Below, one piece after another: positions 1-8,469 of a DNA stretch of 39,584 bases (positions are counted from its first letter, which is position 1; each line of letters begins with the position of its first letter). The position numbers were made by a program, and so were the translations under genes. Source of the DNA: Rhodoferax sp. (GTDB lineage Bacteria; Pseudomonadota; Gammaproteobacteria; Burkholderiales; Burkholderiaceae_C); NCBI GenBank assembly GCA_021738345.1, contig JAIPCE010000010.1, positions 1 through 39,584 of the forward strand, given 5' to 3'. Under the pieces are notes generated by a model. That model searched no databases. It worked only from the letters and a program-made list of their open reading frames with translations, and was not told where the DNA came from.

Positions 1-140
1 GCCAGTTGTCCCCAACGGATCAGGGACAGCGCCAGCACCAGGGGTACCACCAGCACCCACGCGCGCAACAGCCCACGCAACAAACCATGCAAGCCGCCCT
101 GGGCAAGTGCGCCTACGGTTCGACCCGTGCCAGGTGCCAT
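1..140 (-). CDS. Partial membrane protein, N-terminus only
   Basis: The ATG at 140 reads into the window edge and gives 46 codons. The start overlaps the ivd stop codon as ATGA, so the gene is probably translationally coupled to ivd and co-transcribed. The visible peptide begins [16 protein letters not shown] and then has a hydrophobic stretch (about residues 26-44, WVLVVPLVLALSL) that looks like a first transmembrane helix. The rest lies outside the window, so I cannot name the family. Its place directly after ivd suggests a link with that operon, but this is context only. Confidence 0.55.
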   Translation of the reverse strand, partial: MAPGTGRTVGALAQGGLHGLLRGLLRAWVLVVPLVLALSLIRWGQL

Positions 141-1318
141 CACATGGTTTCGGAGAACAATTCACGCCCGATCAGCATGCGTCGAATTTCACTGGTGCCG
201 GCCCCAATTTCGTACAACTTGGCATCGCGCCACAAGCGCCCCAGCGGATACTCGTTGATGTAGCCATTGCCACCAAAGATTTGCACGCCCTCGCCTGCCA
301 TCCAGGTCGCCTTTTCGGCGGTCCAGAGAATGACCGAGGCGCAGTCCTTGCGCACTTGGCGCACATGTTCGGTGCCCAACAAATCCAGATTCTTGGCCAC
401 CGTATAAGCAAAGGAGCGCGCCGCCTGCAAGACGGTGTACATGTCGGCAACTTTGCCTTGAATCAACTGAAACTCGCCAATGCTTTGACCGAACTGCTTG
501 CGGTCATGGATATAAGGAATCACGTTGTCCATGACCGACTGCATGATGCCCAGGGGTCCGCCGGTCAGCACCGCGCGCTCATAGTCCAGGCCGCTCATGA
601 GTACTTTGGCACCGCCATTGAGCTGGCCCAGAATATGACTCATGGGAACTTCGACGTTGTTGAACACCAACTCACCGGTGTGGCTGCCACGCATTCCGAG
701 CTTGTCGAGCTTTTGGGCAATGCTAAAGCCCGGCATGCCTTTCTCAATCAGGAACGCGGTGACGCCACGCGCCCCAAGTTCGGGTTCGCTCTTGGCATAG
801 ACCACCAGGGTGTCGGCGTCGGGACCGTTGGTGATCCACATCTTGTTGCCGTTGAGCAGGTAGTAGCCACCCTTGTCCTGCGCCCGTAGCTTCATGGACA
901 AGACATCGCTACCCGCCCCGGGTTCACTCATGGCCAGCGCGCCCACATGCTCGCCACTGATCAGTTTGGGCAGGTATTTTTTGCGTTGCTCCTCGGTGCC
1001 GTTGCGCCTGATCTGGTTGACGCACAGGTTGCTGTGCGCACCATAGGACAAGCCCACTGAGGCAGAGGCGCGCGAGATTTCTTCCATGGCAATCATGTGC
1101 GCCAGGTAGCCCATGTTGGCACCGCCATATTCCTCGCCAACCGTGATGCCCAGCACCCCGAGTTCGCCCATCTTGCGCCACAAGTCCATGGGGAACTGGT
1201 CGCTGCGGTCGATTTCGGCGGCACGCGGCGCAATTTCGGCTAGGGAAAATTCGCGCACGGCATCGCGCAGGGCATCAATGTCTTCACCGAGTTGAAAGTT
1301 AAGTCCGGGCAGGTTCAT
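140..1318 (-). CDS. ivd: Isovaleryl-CoA dehydrogenase
   Basis: An FAD-dependent acyl-CoA dehydrogenase of 392 residues, the usual family length. It oxidises isovaleryl-CoA to 3-methylcrotonyl-CoA in leucine degradation and passes electrons to ETF. Visible signatures are the N-terminal helical domain, the acyl-CoA dehydrogenase motif around residues 128-137 ([11 protein letters not shown]), the WITNG strand at 161-165, and the C-terminal FGGNGY and GAGTSEIRR segments. The catalytic glutamate is in helix G in the isovaleryl-CoA dehydrogenase subfamily, and E247 in [15 protein letters not shown] fits this and separates it from short-chain acyl-CoA dehydrogenases. It lies downstream of the liuR regulator on the same strand, with a 111-bp gap, and its stop overlaps the next gene. 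The name liuA would also be correct. Confidence 0.93.
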   Translation of the reverse strand: MNLPGLNFQLGEDIDALRDAVREFSLAEIAPRAAEIDRSDQFPMDLWRKMGELGVLGITVGEEYGGANMGYLAHMIAMEEISRASASVGLSYGAHSNLCVNQIRRNGTEEQRKKYLPKLISGEHVGALAMSEPGAGSDVLSMKLRAQDKGGYYLLNGNKMWITNGPDADTLVVYAKSEPELGARGVTAFLIEKGMPGFSIAQKLDKLGMRGSHTGELVFNNVEVPMSHILGQLNGGAKVLMSGLDYERAVLTGGPLGIMQSVMDNVIPYIHDRKQFGQSIGEFQLIQGKVADMYTVLQAARSFAYTVAKNLDLLGTEHVRQVRKDCASVILWTAEKATWMAGEGVQIFGGNGYINEYPLGRLWRDAKLYEIGAGTSEIRRMLIGRELFSETM

Positions 1319-1429
1319 AAAGGTCTCCTTCAGGGGGTTAATTTTTGTGGAAAACCACTGGCGTCGTTTGCAGATTCAGGGGCGGTTTGGCAAGTGGTCG
1401 GTGCGACTGGCAATTGGATTCAACCCAGA

Positions 1430-1834
1430 TCAGGTTTTTGGCAGTTTGGACGACTGTTTGGCCAATAGCGCACGCGCTTCGCGCTGGTGCAGTTTGAGCT
1501 CATCGAGGTTGGCTTGCAAGTCTGCCATTTGGGCTTCAATTTGTTTGCGGTGGTTGGCCAAAACTTCCAGAAATTTTTGCAATTGGGCACCCGTGTCGCG
1601 CGGACTCTCATAAATGTCGATGATCTCGCGCGCTTCGATCAGGCTCAGACCCAGTCGCTTGGCGCGCAGGGTGAGCTTGAGGCGCGTGCGGTCGCGACCA
1701 CTGTAGACCCGGTTGCGCCCGCCGGGGCCACTACGTTCGGGCTGCAACAGGCCCATGTCTTCATAAAACCGGATGGCGCGCGTGGTGAGGTCAAACTCCC
1801 GCGCGAGGGCGCCGATGCGGTACGTCGCGTTCAT
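1430..1834 (-). CDS. liuR: MerR-family regulator of branched-chain acyl-CoA catabolism (LiuR)
   Basis: A 134-residue MerR regulator. The N-terminal winged helix-turn-helix begins YRIGALAREFDLTTRAIRFYED and is followed by the usual G-L-L-x-P wing. A long C-terminal coiled coil (about residues 75-130, rich in Q, L, E and K) should be the dimerisation helix. No cysteine pattern for metal sensing is visible. Its place upstream of ivd, beside a perfect palindrome of the LiuR type, supports assignment to LiuR, which in proteobacteria represses leucine and isovalerate genes. The start chosen is ATG 1834 (MNATYRIG); ATG 1840 two codons upstream is also possible. The open frame extends further upstream, but that part covers the operator and is unlikely to be translated. 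Confidence 0.8.
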   Translation of the reverse strand: MNATYRIGALAREFDLTTRAIRFYEDMGLLQPERSGPGGRNRVYSGRDRTRLKLTLRAKRLGLSLIEAREIIDIYESPRDTGAQLQKFLEVLANHRKQIEAQMADLQANLDELKLHQREARALLAKQSSKLPKT

Positions 1835-1901
1835 GCCCATGTACAGGCTCGCGCACGGGTGACAGGCGGCGGCAGGGAGTGCACCTAGAATGACCTTTTC
1901 A

Positions 1902-1923
1902 TTGACGTTTACGTAAACGTCAA
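1902..1923. promoter_or_regulatory. Perfect 22-bp palindromic operator, probable LiuR site
   Basis: Each half-site reads TTGACGTTTAC towards a central AC|GT junction, and the two halves are exact reverse complements. It sits between divergent liuR and the hydrolase gene. On the plus strand its first six bases (TTGACG) could be a -35 box, with TATGGA at 1925-1930 as -10 after 17 bp, so the site would overlap the promoter. MerR-family regulators bind such dyads between promoter elements. The protein-site pairing is inferred from position and known LiuR-type motifs. Confidence 0.8.
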
Positions 1924-1945
1924 TTATGGAGCAAACGGATTCACC

Positions 1946-3049
1946 ATGAATGATTTGGAGCGGCAACTACACTACCCCTTGGGCGAGGCCCTACCCCCAC
2001 CGGGCGAGCCACTCGACGTGGTAGCTGGAGCCGACACCGGACTCAGTCCGGCGGTCAAGTGGGTTCGCATGCCGCTGCCGTTTGTGCTCAACCACATCAA
2101 CCTCTGGCTGCTGCGTGATGAAATTGATCCTCCATCGGGGCAAGGCGCGAAGATCCAGGGTTGGAGCATTGTCGACTGCTGCATCTCAAATGACACCGCC
2201 AAGCAGCAATGGGAAAGCATTTTTGCCAACGCACTGGACGGCATGCCCATTCTGCGGGTCATCGTGACCCACATGCACCCCGACCATATTGGGCTTGCGC
2301 ACTGGCTGTGCCAGCGCTGGAAGGTGCCACTGTGGATCAGCGCCACTGACTACAACGTCGCACGCATTGGCTGTATGGGTCCGACCGGCTTTGGTGGCGA
2401 GCGCGCTGCCGAATTTTTTGCCTCCCACGGCCTCAACAGCCCTGAAGCGGTGGCTCAAATCACCGCCCGCACCGGTTATTTTCCCGCGCTGGTGCCCTCG
2501 GTTCCCCTGCAATACCGCCGACTGATGGACGGCATGGTGCTGCGCATTGGCGGGCGCGACTGGGAGTGCATTAGTGGTTACGGCCATGCGCCGGAACATA
2601 TCGCGCTGTACAGTGCATCGCTCAAGGTGTTGATCGGTGGGGACATGATGCTGCCGCGCATTTCCACCAATGTTAGCGTCTATGAGGCCGACCCCGAGGC
2701 CAATTCCTTAGCCCAATTTCTCGAATCTATCGACAAGTTTCGCGCGCTGCCCTCAGACACATTGGTACTGCCTTCGCATGGCAAACCATTCACTGGTCTG
2801 CACATTCGCATCGACCAACTGCACGACCACCACCGTGATCGCCTGTCTGAGGTGATACATGCCTGCACGGACCGTGCCTGCAGTGCTGCCGATATCGTTC
2901 CGGTGCTGTTCACCCGCACGCTGGATTTGCACCAGACCACGTTTGCCATGGGCGAGTCCATCGCCCACTTGCACGCCCTGTGGTTTTCCGGAAAACTGCG
3001 GCGCACGTTGGGCGATGACGGTGTCTTTCGGTTTCGCCGCTGCGACTGA
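1946..3049 (+). CDS. Metallo-beta-lactamase-fold hydrolase
   Basis: A 367-residue protein with the metal-binding signature of the metallo-beta-lactamase fold: H109-x-H111-x-D113-H114 (THMHPDH), then H214 in the GHAPEH loop, D233 in GGDMML, and a late SHG histidine near residue 288. The C-terminal third is helical (HHRDRLSEV and onward), as in the glyoxalase II-like branch of enzymes acting on thioesters. The substrate is unknown. It diverges from liuR across a shared palindromic operator, which makes a role in acyl-CoA or branched-chain amino acid catabolism likely, for example thioester hydrolysis. The start is ATG 1946. GGAG at 1928-1931 is rather far upstream to be a good ribosome site, so the leader may be very short. 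Confidence 0.85.
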   Translation: MNDLERQLHYPLGEALPPPGEPLDVVAGADTGLSPAVKWVRMPLPFVLNHINLWLLRDEIDPPSGQGAKIQGWSIVDCCISNDTAKQQWESIFANALDGMPILRVIVTHMHPDHIGLAHWLCQRWKVPLWISATDYNVARIGCMGPTGFGGERAAEFFASHGLNSPEAVAQITARTGYFPALVPSVPLQYRRLMDGMVLRIGGRDWECISGYGHAPEHIALYSASLKVLIGGDMMLPRISTNVSVYEADPEANSLAQFLESIDKFRALPSDTLVLPSHGKPFTGLHIRIDQLHDHHRDRLSEVIHACTDRACSAADIVPVLFTRTLDLHQTTFAMGESIAHLHALWFSGKLRRTLGDDGVFRFRRCD

Positions 3050-3087
3050 GGCCGACATCGGCACGTCTGCGCGCAAGCCCTTATCCC

Positions 3088-3960
3088 TCACCAAACCGGG
3101 ACTGTGGTGTCCTTGAGTTGCTTGCGCAGGCCCGCGTAGTCAGGCACCACAGAGCGCAGAGTGTCCCAGAAGCGGGGGCTGTGGTCCATGTAGCGCAGGT
3201 GGCTGAGTTCATGTACCACCACATAGTCCACTAAGGCCTCGGAACAGTGCAGCAATCTCCAATTCAGACGAATCGAGCCATCTGTACGCGCGCTGCCCCA
3301 CCGGGTGCGCGCGTTGCTTAAGCCAAGGCGGGTCCACCGGACTTGGAGCAAAGGCGCAAAATAATCCAGGCGTTGCTGAAAATGGGCACGCGCCTGCCGC
3401 ATGAGCCAGGCGCGTGCCGCTGACTCCATTTGCTCCTCGGTGGCCGCAATCGGTACCCGCAGGTGCAGTTGCCACGTTCCGATCGGGTCCAGCGCAACCT
3501 GCAGGTGCACATCAATTCTGCTGCGTGCCGACTCGGGAAACAGGTGCAGGCGCAACACCCCTCCCAGATAAGGCAGCTCCGCGCCATCGCGCCACACCAT
3601 TGCAGCCGCCGCCTGGCGCGCCTGGCGGGTCTGCGCCTCAGCGAGTTTTTGCAGGATCCAGTCCGCCTTTTCGCGCAGGGCAGCATCGACGGCTGCAAGC
3701 GACACCGAGCGGGGAGCGCGAACAGCCAGGCCCTCAGGTCGCACGGTAAAACCAATCGTTCGACGTTTGCCACGGCTAAACTGGTAGCCCACAAGCACCG
3801 CTCCCAGACGCAGTTGCCGATCTGCCTGCGGGTGCTGATAAACCAAGGACTCTGAACCGCTTGCCTTTGGCGCGACTGCGTCAGCGGCAGGTGCCTGCTG
3901 GAACAGATCCAGCGTGTATTGCAGCAGACGGGTCGGCATATCTGCAGGCCCACCCTTCAT
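3088..3960 (-). CDS. YgjP/WLM-type M48-like metallopeptidase
   Basis: A 290-residue protein with the HExxH zinc motif H250-E-L-S-H254 and a downstream histidine at 260 (YMDHSPRFW), as in the YgjP (DUF45) family. The upstream NARTRWGSARTDGSIRLNWR block is the family's other hallmark. The N-terminal half holds the KRRTIGFTVRPEGLAVRAP segment typical of the family. Members are cytosolic putative metallopeptidases with no well-defined substrate. Its ATG at 3960 overlaps the plsC stop as ATGA, so it is the last gene of the corC-to-ygjP run. ATG 3939 (MPTRLLQ) is an alternative start. Confidence 0.88.
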   Translation of the reverse strand: MKGGPADMPTRLLQYTLDLFQQAPAADAVAPKASGSESLVYQHPQADRQLRLGAVLVGYQFSRGKRRTIGFTVRPEGLAVRAPRSVSLAAVDAALREKADWILQKLAEAQTRQARQAAAAMVWRDGAELPYLGGVLRLHLFPESARSRIDVHLQVALDPIGTWQLHLRVPIAATEEQMESAARAWLMRQARAHFQQRLDYFAPLLQVRWTRLGLSNARTRWGSARTDGSIRLNWRLLHCSEALVDYVVVHELSHLRYMDHSPRFWDTLRSVVPDYAGLRKQLKDTTVPVW

Positions 3961-4697
3961 GGAGCATAGGCCTCAGGGTCCAGGCGTCGCATTTCTGCCT
4001 CGATCCAGGTTTCGACTTCCTGCATGAGCTCCTTGTGGTGCCGGCCCACGCTGGGAATCGGTTTGCCGATGGACACGTCGACAATACCTGGAGTTTTAAG
4101 GAACGCCCGGCGCGGCCAGCACTTGCCTGAAGTCACGGCAATCGGGATGACCGGCGCACCGGTTTGTACTGCCAAACGGGTGCCACTGGTCTCGTACACG
4201 CCTTTTTGGCCGCGCTCTGTGCGCGTGCCCTCGGGAAACATAATGATCCAGACCCCGCTTGCCAGCCGTTCCTTGCCTTGGGCGACGACCTTTTTGAAGG
4301 CCTGGGTGCGCAAACTGCGGTCGATATGGATCATGTCCAGACACCCAATTGACCAGCCAAAAAACGGGATGAACAGCAATTCTTTCTTGAACACATAGGC
4401 GAGGGGGTGCGGCATGATCGCCGGCATCAAGAAGGTCTCAAAAGTGGACTGGTGCTTGACCAGCAACACCGCCGGACTGGTTATACCCTCGGGAAGATTT
4501 TCCATGCCGGTGATGCGGGTCTGGATGCCCAGAATCACCCGCGCGCCGCTCACACTGAGGCTTAACCAGGCCGCTGCGATCCGGTAACGCACAGCACCAC
4601 GCACGCCCACCAGCGATGCCAGCAATATGGCCAGGGTATAGGGCACCACGGTCAGCGCCATCCATAGCAAATGTGCAATTGAACGTAGGGCAGACAT
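3957..4697 (-). CDS. plsC: 1-acyl-sn-glycerol-3-phosphate acyltransferase
   Basis: A membrane acyltransferase of about 246 residues that makes phosphatidic acid from lysophosphatidic acid. An N-terminal hydrophobic helix (about residues 8-30) anchors it. The acyltransferase motif I is KHQSTFETF, so the usual H-x4-D appears as H-x4-E, a variant I associate with this bacterial subgroup. Motif III is FPEGTRTERG and motif IV is VIPIAVTSG. It sits between gmhB and the ygjP-like gene with tight spacing, so translation is probably coupled. ATG 4697 is preferred; an in-frame TTG at 4703, directly after the gmhB stop, would add two residues. Confidence 0.9.
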   Translation of the reverse strand: MSALRSIAHLLWMALTVVPYTLAILLASLVGVRGAVRYRIAAAWLSLSVSGARVILGIQTRITGMENLPEGITSPAVLLVKHQSTFETFLMPAIMPHPLAYVFKKELLFIPFFGWSIGCLDMIHIDRSLRTQAFKKVVAQGKERLASGVWIIMFPEGTRTERGQKGVYETSGTRLAVQTGAPVIPIAVTSGKCWPRRAFLKTPGIVDVSIGKPIPSVGRHHKELMQEVETWIEAEMRRLDPEAYAP

Positions 4698-4703
4698 AGA
4701 CAA

Positions 4704-5282
4704 TCAGGCCAGAGAAGGCAAAGGCGCTGGTCGAGGCTCACGGGCAGTCAAAAACTCGGCAAAAGCGGCCAGGTCCTGGTGCACGACCGTTTTAGCCGGA
4801 AACGTATCCGGAAGACTTTGCCCCCGGTACACGGATGCCTTACCGGTCAGTACCAGGTGCGGCTCACATCCCGCCGCCACCGCCGCCACCAGATCACGCG
4901 CCGAATCACCGACCGCGGGAATTCCGCTGATGTCCAGCCCATAACGTTCGGCGATCTGCTCAAACAGCCCGGGCTCGGGCTTGCGGCATCGGCAGCCCTG
5001 ATCTGGCGCGTGCGGGCAATAGAAGATGGCATCAATCCGGCCACCGACTGCGACCAGCTCGGTGTGCATTTTGGCGTGAATCGCGTTCAGGTTGACCACA
5101 TCAAACAAACCCCGTCCCAGGCCAGACTGGTTGGTGGCGATCACCACGTGCCACCCCGCGTGGTTCAGCCGGGCGATAGCCTCCAGTGCACCGGGGATAG
5201 GAAACCATTCAGCGGGAGACTTGACATACTCATCGCTGTCTTCGTTGATGGTGCCATCGCGGTCCAAAATGACAAGTTTCAT
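4704..5282 (-). CDS. gmhB: D-glycero-beta-D-manno-heptose-1,7-bisphosphate 7-phosphatase
   Basis: A HAD-superfamily phosphatase of 192 residues in ADP-heptose synthesis for the lipopolysaccharide inner core. HAD motif I is ILDRDGTIN (nucleophile and acid-base aspartates), motif II is ATNQSG, and the motif III/IV region is CRKPEPG followed by GDSARD. The GmhB-type zinc loop is visible as CPHAPDQGCRCRKP. The start ATG 5282 gives the standard N-terminus. It lies 9 bp downstream of glyS and next to plsC, an arrangement common in betaproteobacteria. The last 15 or so residues are proline-rich and not part of the fold. Confidence 0.93.
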   Translation of the reverse strand: MKLVILDRDGTINEDSDEYVKSPAEWFPIPGALEAIARLNHAGWHVVIATNQSGLGRGLFDVVNLNAIHAKMHTELVAVGGRIDAIFYCPHAPDQGCRCRKPEPGLFEQIAERYGLDISGIPAVGDSARDLVAAVAAGCEPHLVLTGKASVYRGQSLPDTFPAKTVVHQDLAAFAEFLTAREPRPAPLPSLA

Positions 5283-5291
5283 AGCTTATTC

Positions 5292-7424
5292 TCAGCTCGC
5301 GAGTCGGGACAGGTCGGCCACCCGGTTCATCGCTGCATGCAAGAGTCGCAGCAGCGCCAGGCGGTTGAGCCGCACATCGGGGGCTTCGGCATTCACCATC
5401 ACACCATCAAAGAAGGCGTCGACCGGGCTACGCAAGACGGCCAAAACCTTGAGTGAACCGGTGTAATCGCCCGCATCAAAGCGGGCGTTGACGTCAGGTG
5501 CCAAACCTCGCATCGCGGCATAGAGTGCCTGTTCGGCGGGCTCGATCAGCAGCACCTCGCTCACATGCGGATCGGCCTCAGGGGCCTTTTTAAGAATATT
5601 GCTGATCCGCTTGTTGGCGGCCGCAAGCGCAGTGGACTCTGGCAACGCCGCAAAGGCACGCACAGCAAGCAATCTCTGGGGGACATCCCCTAGCCGTTGC
5701 GGGCGCAGGGCCAACACCGCATCCACCTCTTGCGCACTGAAGCCCTGTTCACGCAGGGCACCCGAAAGGCGGTCAAAAATGAAGTCGGCAAGCGTCGCGC
5801 CAGCATCGGTGATCTTGTTACCGAACGGGGCGGTGGCGCTGGCGATCAGGGCATCCACCTGCAAAGGCAGGTCCTTTTCGATCAGCATGCGAATTGTGCC
5901 CAAGGCATGGCGACGCAAGGCAAAGGGATCTTTGTCGCCGGTGGGCAGGTTGCCAATGCCGAACATGCCCACCAAGGTTTCTAGCTTGTCCGCCAATGCG
6001 ACCACCACGCCCACGGCATTGCGCGGCAGCGCATCGCCCGCAAAGCGCGGTTTGTAATGGTCTTCGACCGCAAAGGCGATGTCTTGTGCATGGCCGTCAT
6101 GCAGTGCGTAATACCCGCCCATAATGCCTTGCAGCTCGGGAAACTCGCCGACCATGTCGGTCAACAAATCCGCCTTGGCCAACTGGGCAGCGGTATCTGC
6201 AGCATCGGCCAAGGCCTGCCCGTCCAATTGCAGGCCAATGGCGCGCGCAATGGCACGCACCCGCGCGACCCGCTCGCCCTGCGTGCCAAGCCGGTTGTGG
6301 TAGACCACTTTGGACAAACCATCGACCCGGGACAGCAGTGTTTTTTTGCGGTCCTGGTCGTAAAAGAACTTGGCGTCTGCGAACCTGGGGCGAACCACCC
6401 GCTCGTTGCCGCCCACTACGGCACTCGCATCCGACGGGGCGATATTGCTCACCACCAAAAATTGGTGCGTCAGTTTTCCGTTTGCATCGAGCAACGGAAA
6501 GTACTTCTGGTTCGCCTTCATGGTCAAAATGAGACACTCCTGGGGCACCTCCAGAAATTCTTTTTCAAACGCGCACACCAGCACGTTAGGACGCTCCACC
6601 AAAGCGGTGACTTCGTCCAATAAGGCATCGTCGTCAATCACACGCATGCCCTGCCCAAGCGCGTTGGCCGCCACCGCAAGTTGGCGCACGATTTCGACAC
6701 GACGCTCGGCAAACGACGCAATCACTGCACCGTCCGTGGCCAGGGTGTCGGCGTAGCGGTCGGCGTGCGCAATCACAAGCGGCGACACTGATGCTTCAAA
6801 CCGGTGCCCTTGCGTCAGATTCCCAGCCCGCAAACCCAGCGTCTTGACCGGCACCACGTCCGCCCCATGCAATGCGATCAAGGCATGGGCCGGCCGCACA
6901 AAATGCACACTGCTCCAGCCCGGCAAGGCGCAATCCGACTCCAGCTGGTAACTCATCACTTTAGGAATCGGCAGCTTGGCAATCGCCTCTTCGAGCGCCT
7001 TCTGTAGTCCAATGGCCAGCGTTGCGCCAGAGACACGGTTTTCGTAAAACAGTGCCTCGGCTTTGCCTTCGCCAGCACGCGTGATCGCAGCGACCGCCGC
7101 CACCGGATCTGACACATCAACCCCCAGGCCCTGCAGCTTTTTCAACAGAGCGGTCGAGGCCTTGCCGCTGGCATCGAGGCCCACCGACACCGGCATGAGC
7201 TTCATTTGCAGGGTCTTGTCCGCCGCACTGGACGCCACGTTGGTCAGATGGGCTGCCAGGCGACGTGGCGAGGCAAAGGGTGTCACCACCGAATCAGGGT
7301 CCAGCAAGCCTTGCTGCCTGAGTTGTTCGGCCAATTGGGAGGCAAATGCATCACCGAGTTTCTTGAGTGCCTTGGGGGGCAACTCTTCAACAAAAAGTTC
7401 TACCAGCAAATTTTGGGAAGTCAT
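5292..7424 (-). CDS. glyS: Glycyl-tRNA synthetase beta subunit
   Basis: A 710-residue protein of standard length for the beta subunit of the alpha2-beta2 bacterial glycyl-tRNA synthetase. The N-terminus LLVELFVEELPPKAL is diagnostic. Later conserved blocks are RFADAKFFYDQDRK, the zinc-free HD-like region with LADKLETLVGMFGIG, PTGDKDPFALRR, and a C-terminal anticodon-binding part ending in the FFDGVMVNAEAPDVRLNRLALL motif. The beta subunit recognises tRNA-Gly while the alpha subunit does the activation chemistry. It is 34 bp downstream of glyQ on the same strand. Confidence 0.97.
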   Translation of the reverse strand: MTSQNLLVELFVEELPPKALKKLGDAFASQLAEQLRQQGLLDPDSVVTPFASPRRLAAHLTNVASSAADKTLQMKLMPVSVGLDASGKASTALLKKLQGLGVDVSDPVAAVAAITRAGEGKAEALFYENRVSGATLAIGLQKALEEAIAKLPIPKVMSYQLESDCALPGWSSVHFVRPAHALIALHGADVVPVKTLGLRAGNLTQGHRFEASVSPLVIAHADRYADTLATDGAVIASFAERRVEIVRQLAVAANALGQGMRVIDDDALLDEVTALVERPNVLVCAFEKEFLEVPQECLILTMKANQKYFPLLDANGKLTHQFLVVSNIAPSDASAVVGGNERVVRPRFADAKFFYDQDRKKTLLSRVDGLSKVVYHNRLGTQGERVARVRAIARAIGLQLDGQALADAADTAAQLAKADLLTDMVGEFPELQGIMGGYYALHDGHAQDIAFAVEDHYKPRFAGDALPRNAVGVVVALADKLETLVGMFGIGNLPTGDKDPFALRRHALGTIRMLIEKDLPLQVDALIASATAPFGNKITDAGATLADFIFDRLSGALREQGFSAQEVDAVLALRPQRLGDVPQRLLAVRAFAALPESTALAAANKRISNILKKAPEADPHVSEVLLIEPAEQALYAAMRGLAPDVNARFDAGDYTGSLKVLAVLRSPVDAFFDGVMVNAEAPDVRLNRLALLRLLHAAMNRVADLSRLAS

Positions 7425-7458
7425 GGATTTTTATATTCTGTCGGTTGAAGACCGCATT

Positions 7459-8367
7459 TCACTGCAACTGCTCCACCCACTCACGGGGCGCCATCGGGAA
7501 ACCCAGTCGCTGGCGGCTCTCATAGTAGCTCTGGGCGACGCTGCGCGCGAGGTTGCGAATACGGCCTATATAGGCGGCACGCTCGGTAACGCTGATGGCG
7601 CCACGGGCATCAAGCAGGTTGAAACTATGTGCCGCCTTCAGCACCTGCTCATAGGCCGGCAGCGCCAACTGTTGCTCCATCAGATATTTGGCCTGCTTTT
7701 CATGCGCAGCAAACGCGGTGAACAGAAAGTCTGTGTCACTGTGCTCGAAGTTGTACGTTGATTGCTCGACCTCGTTTTGCTTGTAGACATCACCGTAGCT
7801 CAGGCTCGATCCATCCTTACGTTGCGTCCAGGTTAGGTTGTAGACGTTGTCCACACCCTGCAGGTACATCGCCAGGCGCTCGAGCCCATAGGTAATTTCG
7901 CCGGTAATGGGACGGCAATCGATGCCGCCCACCTGTTGAAAGTAGGTGAACTGGGTAACCTCCATGCCATTGAGCCAGACCTCCCAACCCAAACCCCAGG
8001 CCCCGAGCGTGGGGTTTTCCCAGTCGTCCTCGACAAAACGGATGTCGTTTTTCTTCAAATCAAAGCCCAGTGCCTCCAGACTGCCCAAGTACAACTCCAA
8101 AATATTGCTGGGTGCTGGTTTTAGCACCACCTGGTACTGGTAGTAGTGTTGCAGGCGGTTGGGGTTTTCGCCGTAGCGCCCGTCTTTGGGCCGACGACTG
8201 GGCTGCACATAGGCCGCCTTCCAAGGCTCGGGGCCTAGTGCCCGCAAAAAAGTGGCCGTGTGTGAGGTGCCTGCCCCCACTTCCATGTCGTAGGGTTGCA
8301 ACAGGGCGCACCCCTGACCATCCCAGTAATCTTGCAGACGAAGAATAATTTGTTGAAATGTGAGCAT
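7459..8367 (-). CDS. glyQ: Glycyl-tRNA synthetase alpha subunit
   Basis: The catalytic subunit of glycyl-tRNA synthetase, 302 residues, the family's usual size. It begins [20 protein letters not shown] and has the class II core with [43 protein letters not shown] motif 2, and [11 protein letters not shown] of motif 3. An in-frame GTG/TTG-type extension upstream adds 31 residues unlike the family, so ATG 8367 is chosen. The gap to lnt upstream is about 100 bp, so it may have its own promoter. Confidence 0.97.
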   Translation of the reverse strand: MLTFQQIILRLQDYWDGQGCALLQPYDMEVGAGTSHTATFLRALGPEPWKAAYVQPSRRPKDGRYGENPNRLQHYYQYQVVLKPAPSNILELYLGSLEALGFDLKKNDIRFVEDDWENPTLGAWGLGWEVWLNGMEVTQFTYFQQVGGIDCRPITGEITYGLERLAMYLQGVDNVYNLTWTQRKDGSSLSYGDVYKQNEVEQSTYNFEHSDTDFLFTAFAAHEKQAKYLMEQQLALPAYEQVLKAAHSFNLLDARGAISVTERAAYIGRIRNLARSVAQSYYESRQRLGFPMAPREWVEQLQ

Positions 8368-8469
8368 TGTGGTGGTGTCTGGCCGCGCTTGGACGCTGGC
8401 AATAAGAAAGTTCGTGCACCCGTCCAGGCCAGGTTCGCCGATGGCCGGACTGCGCGCCAAACGCTGATT

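Noticed and set aside
107..889. 260-codon plus-strand open frame opposite ivd
   Set aside because: Antisense shadow of a clearly functional, high-GC gene; no ribosome site and no recognisable family.
3050..3087. Possible terminator between the convergent hydrolase and metalloprotease genes
   Set aside because: GCCGA/TCGGC leaves a 2-nt loop and has no T-run, so it is not a credible terminator.
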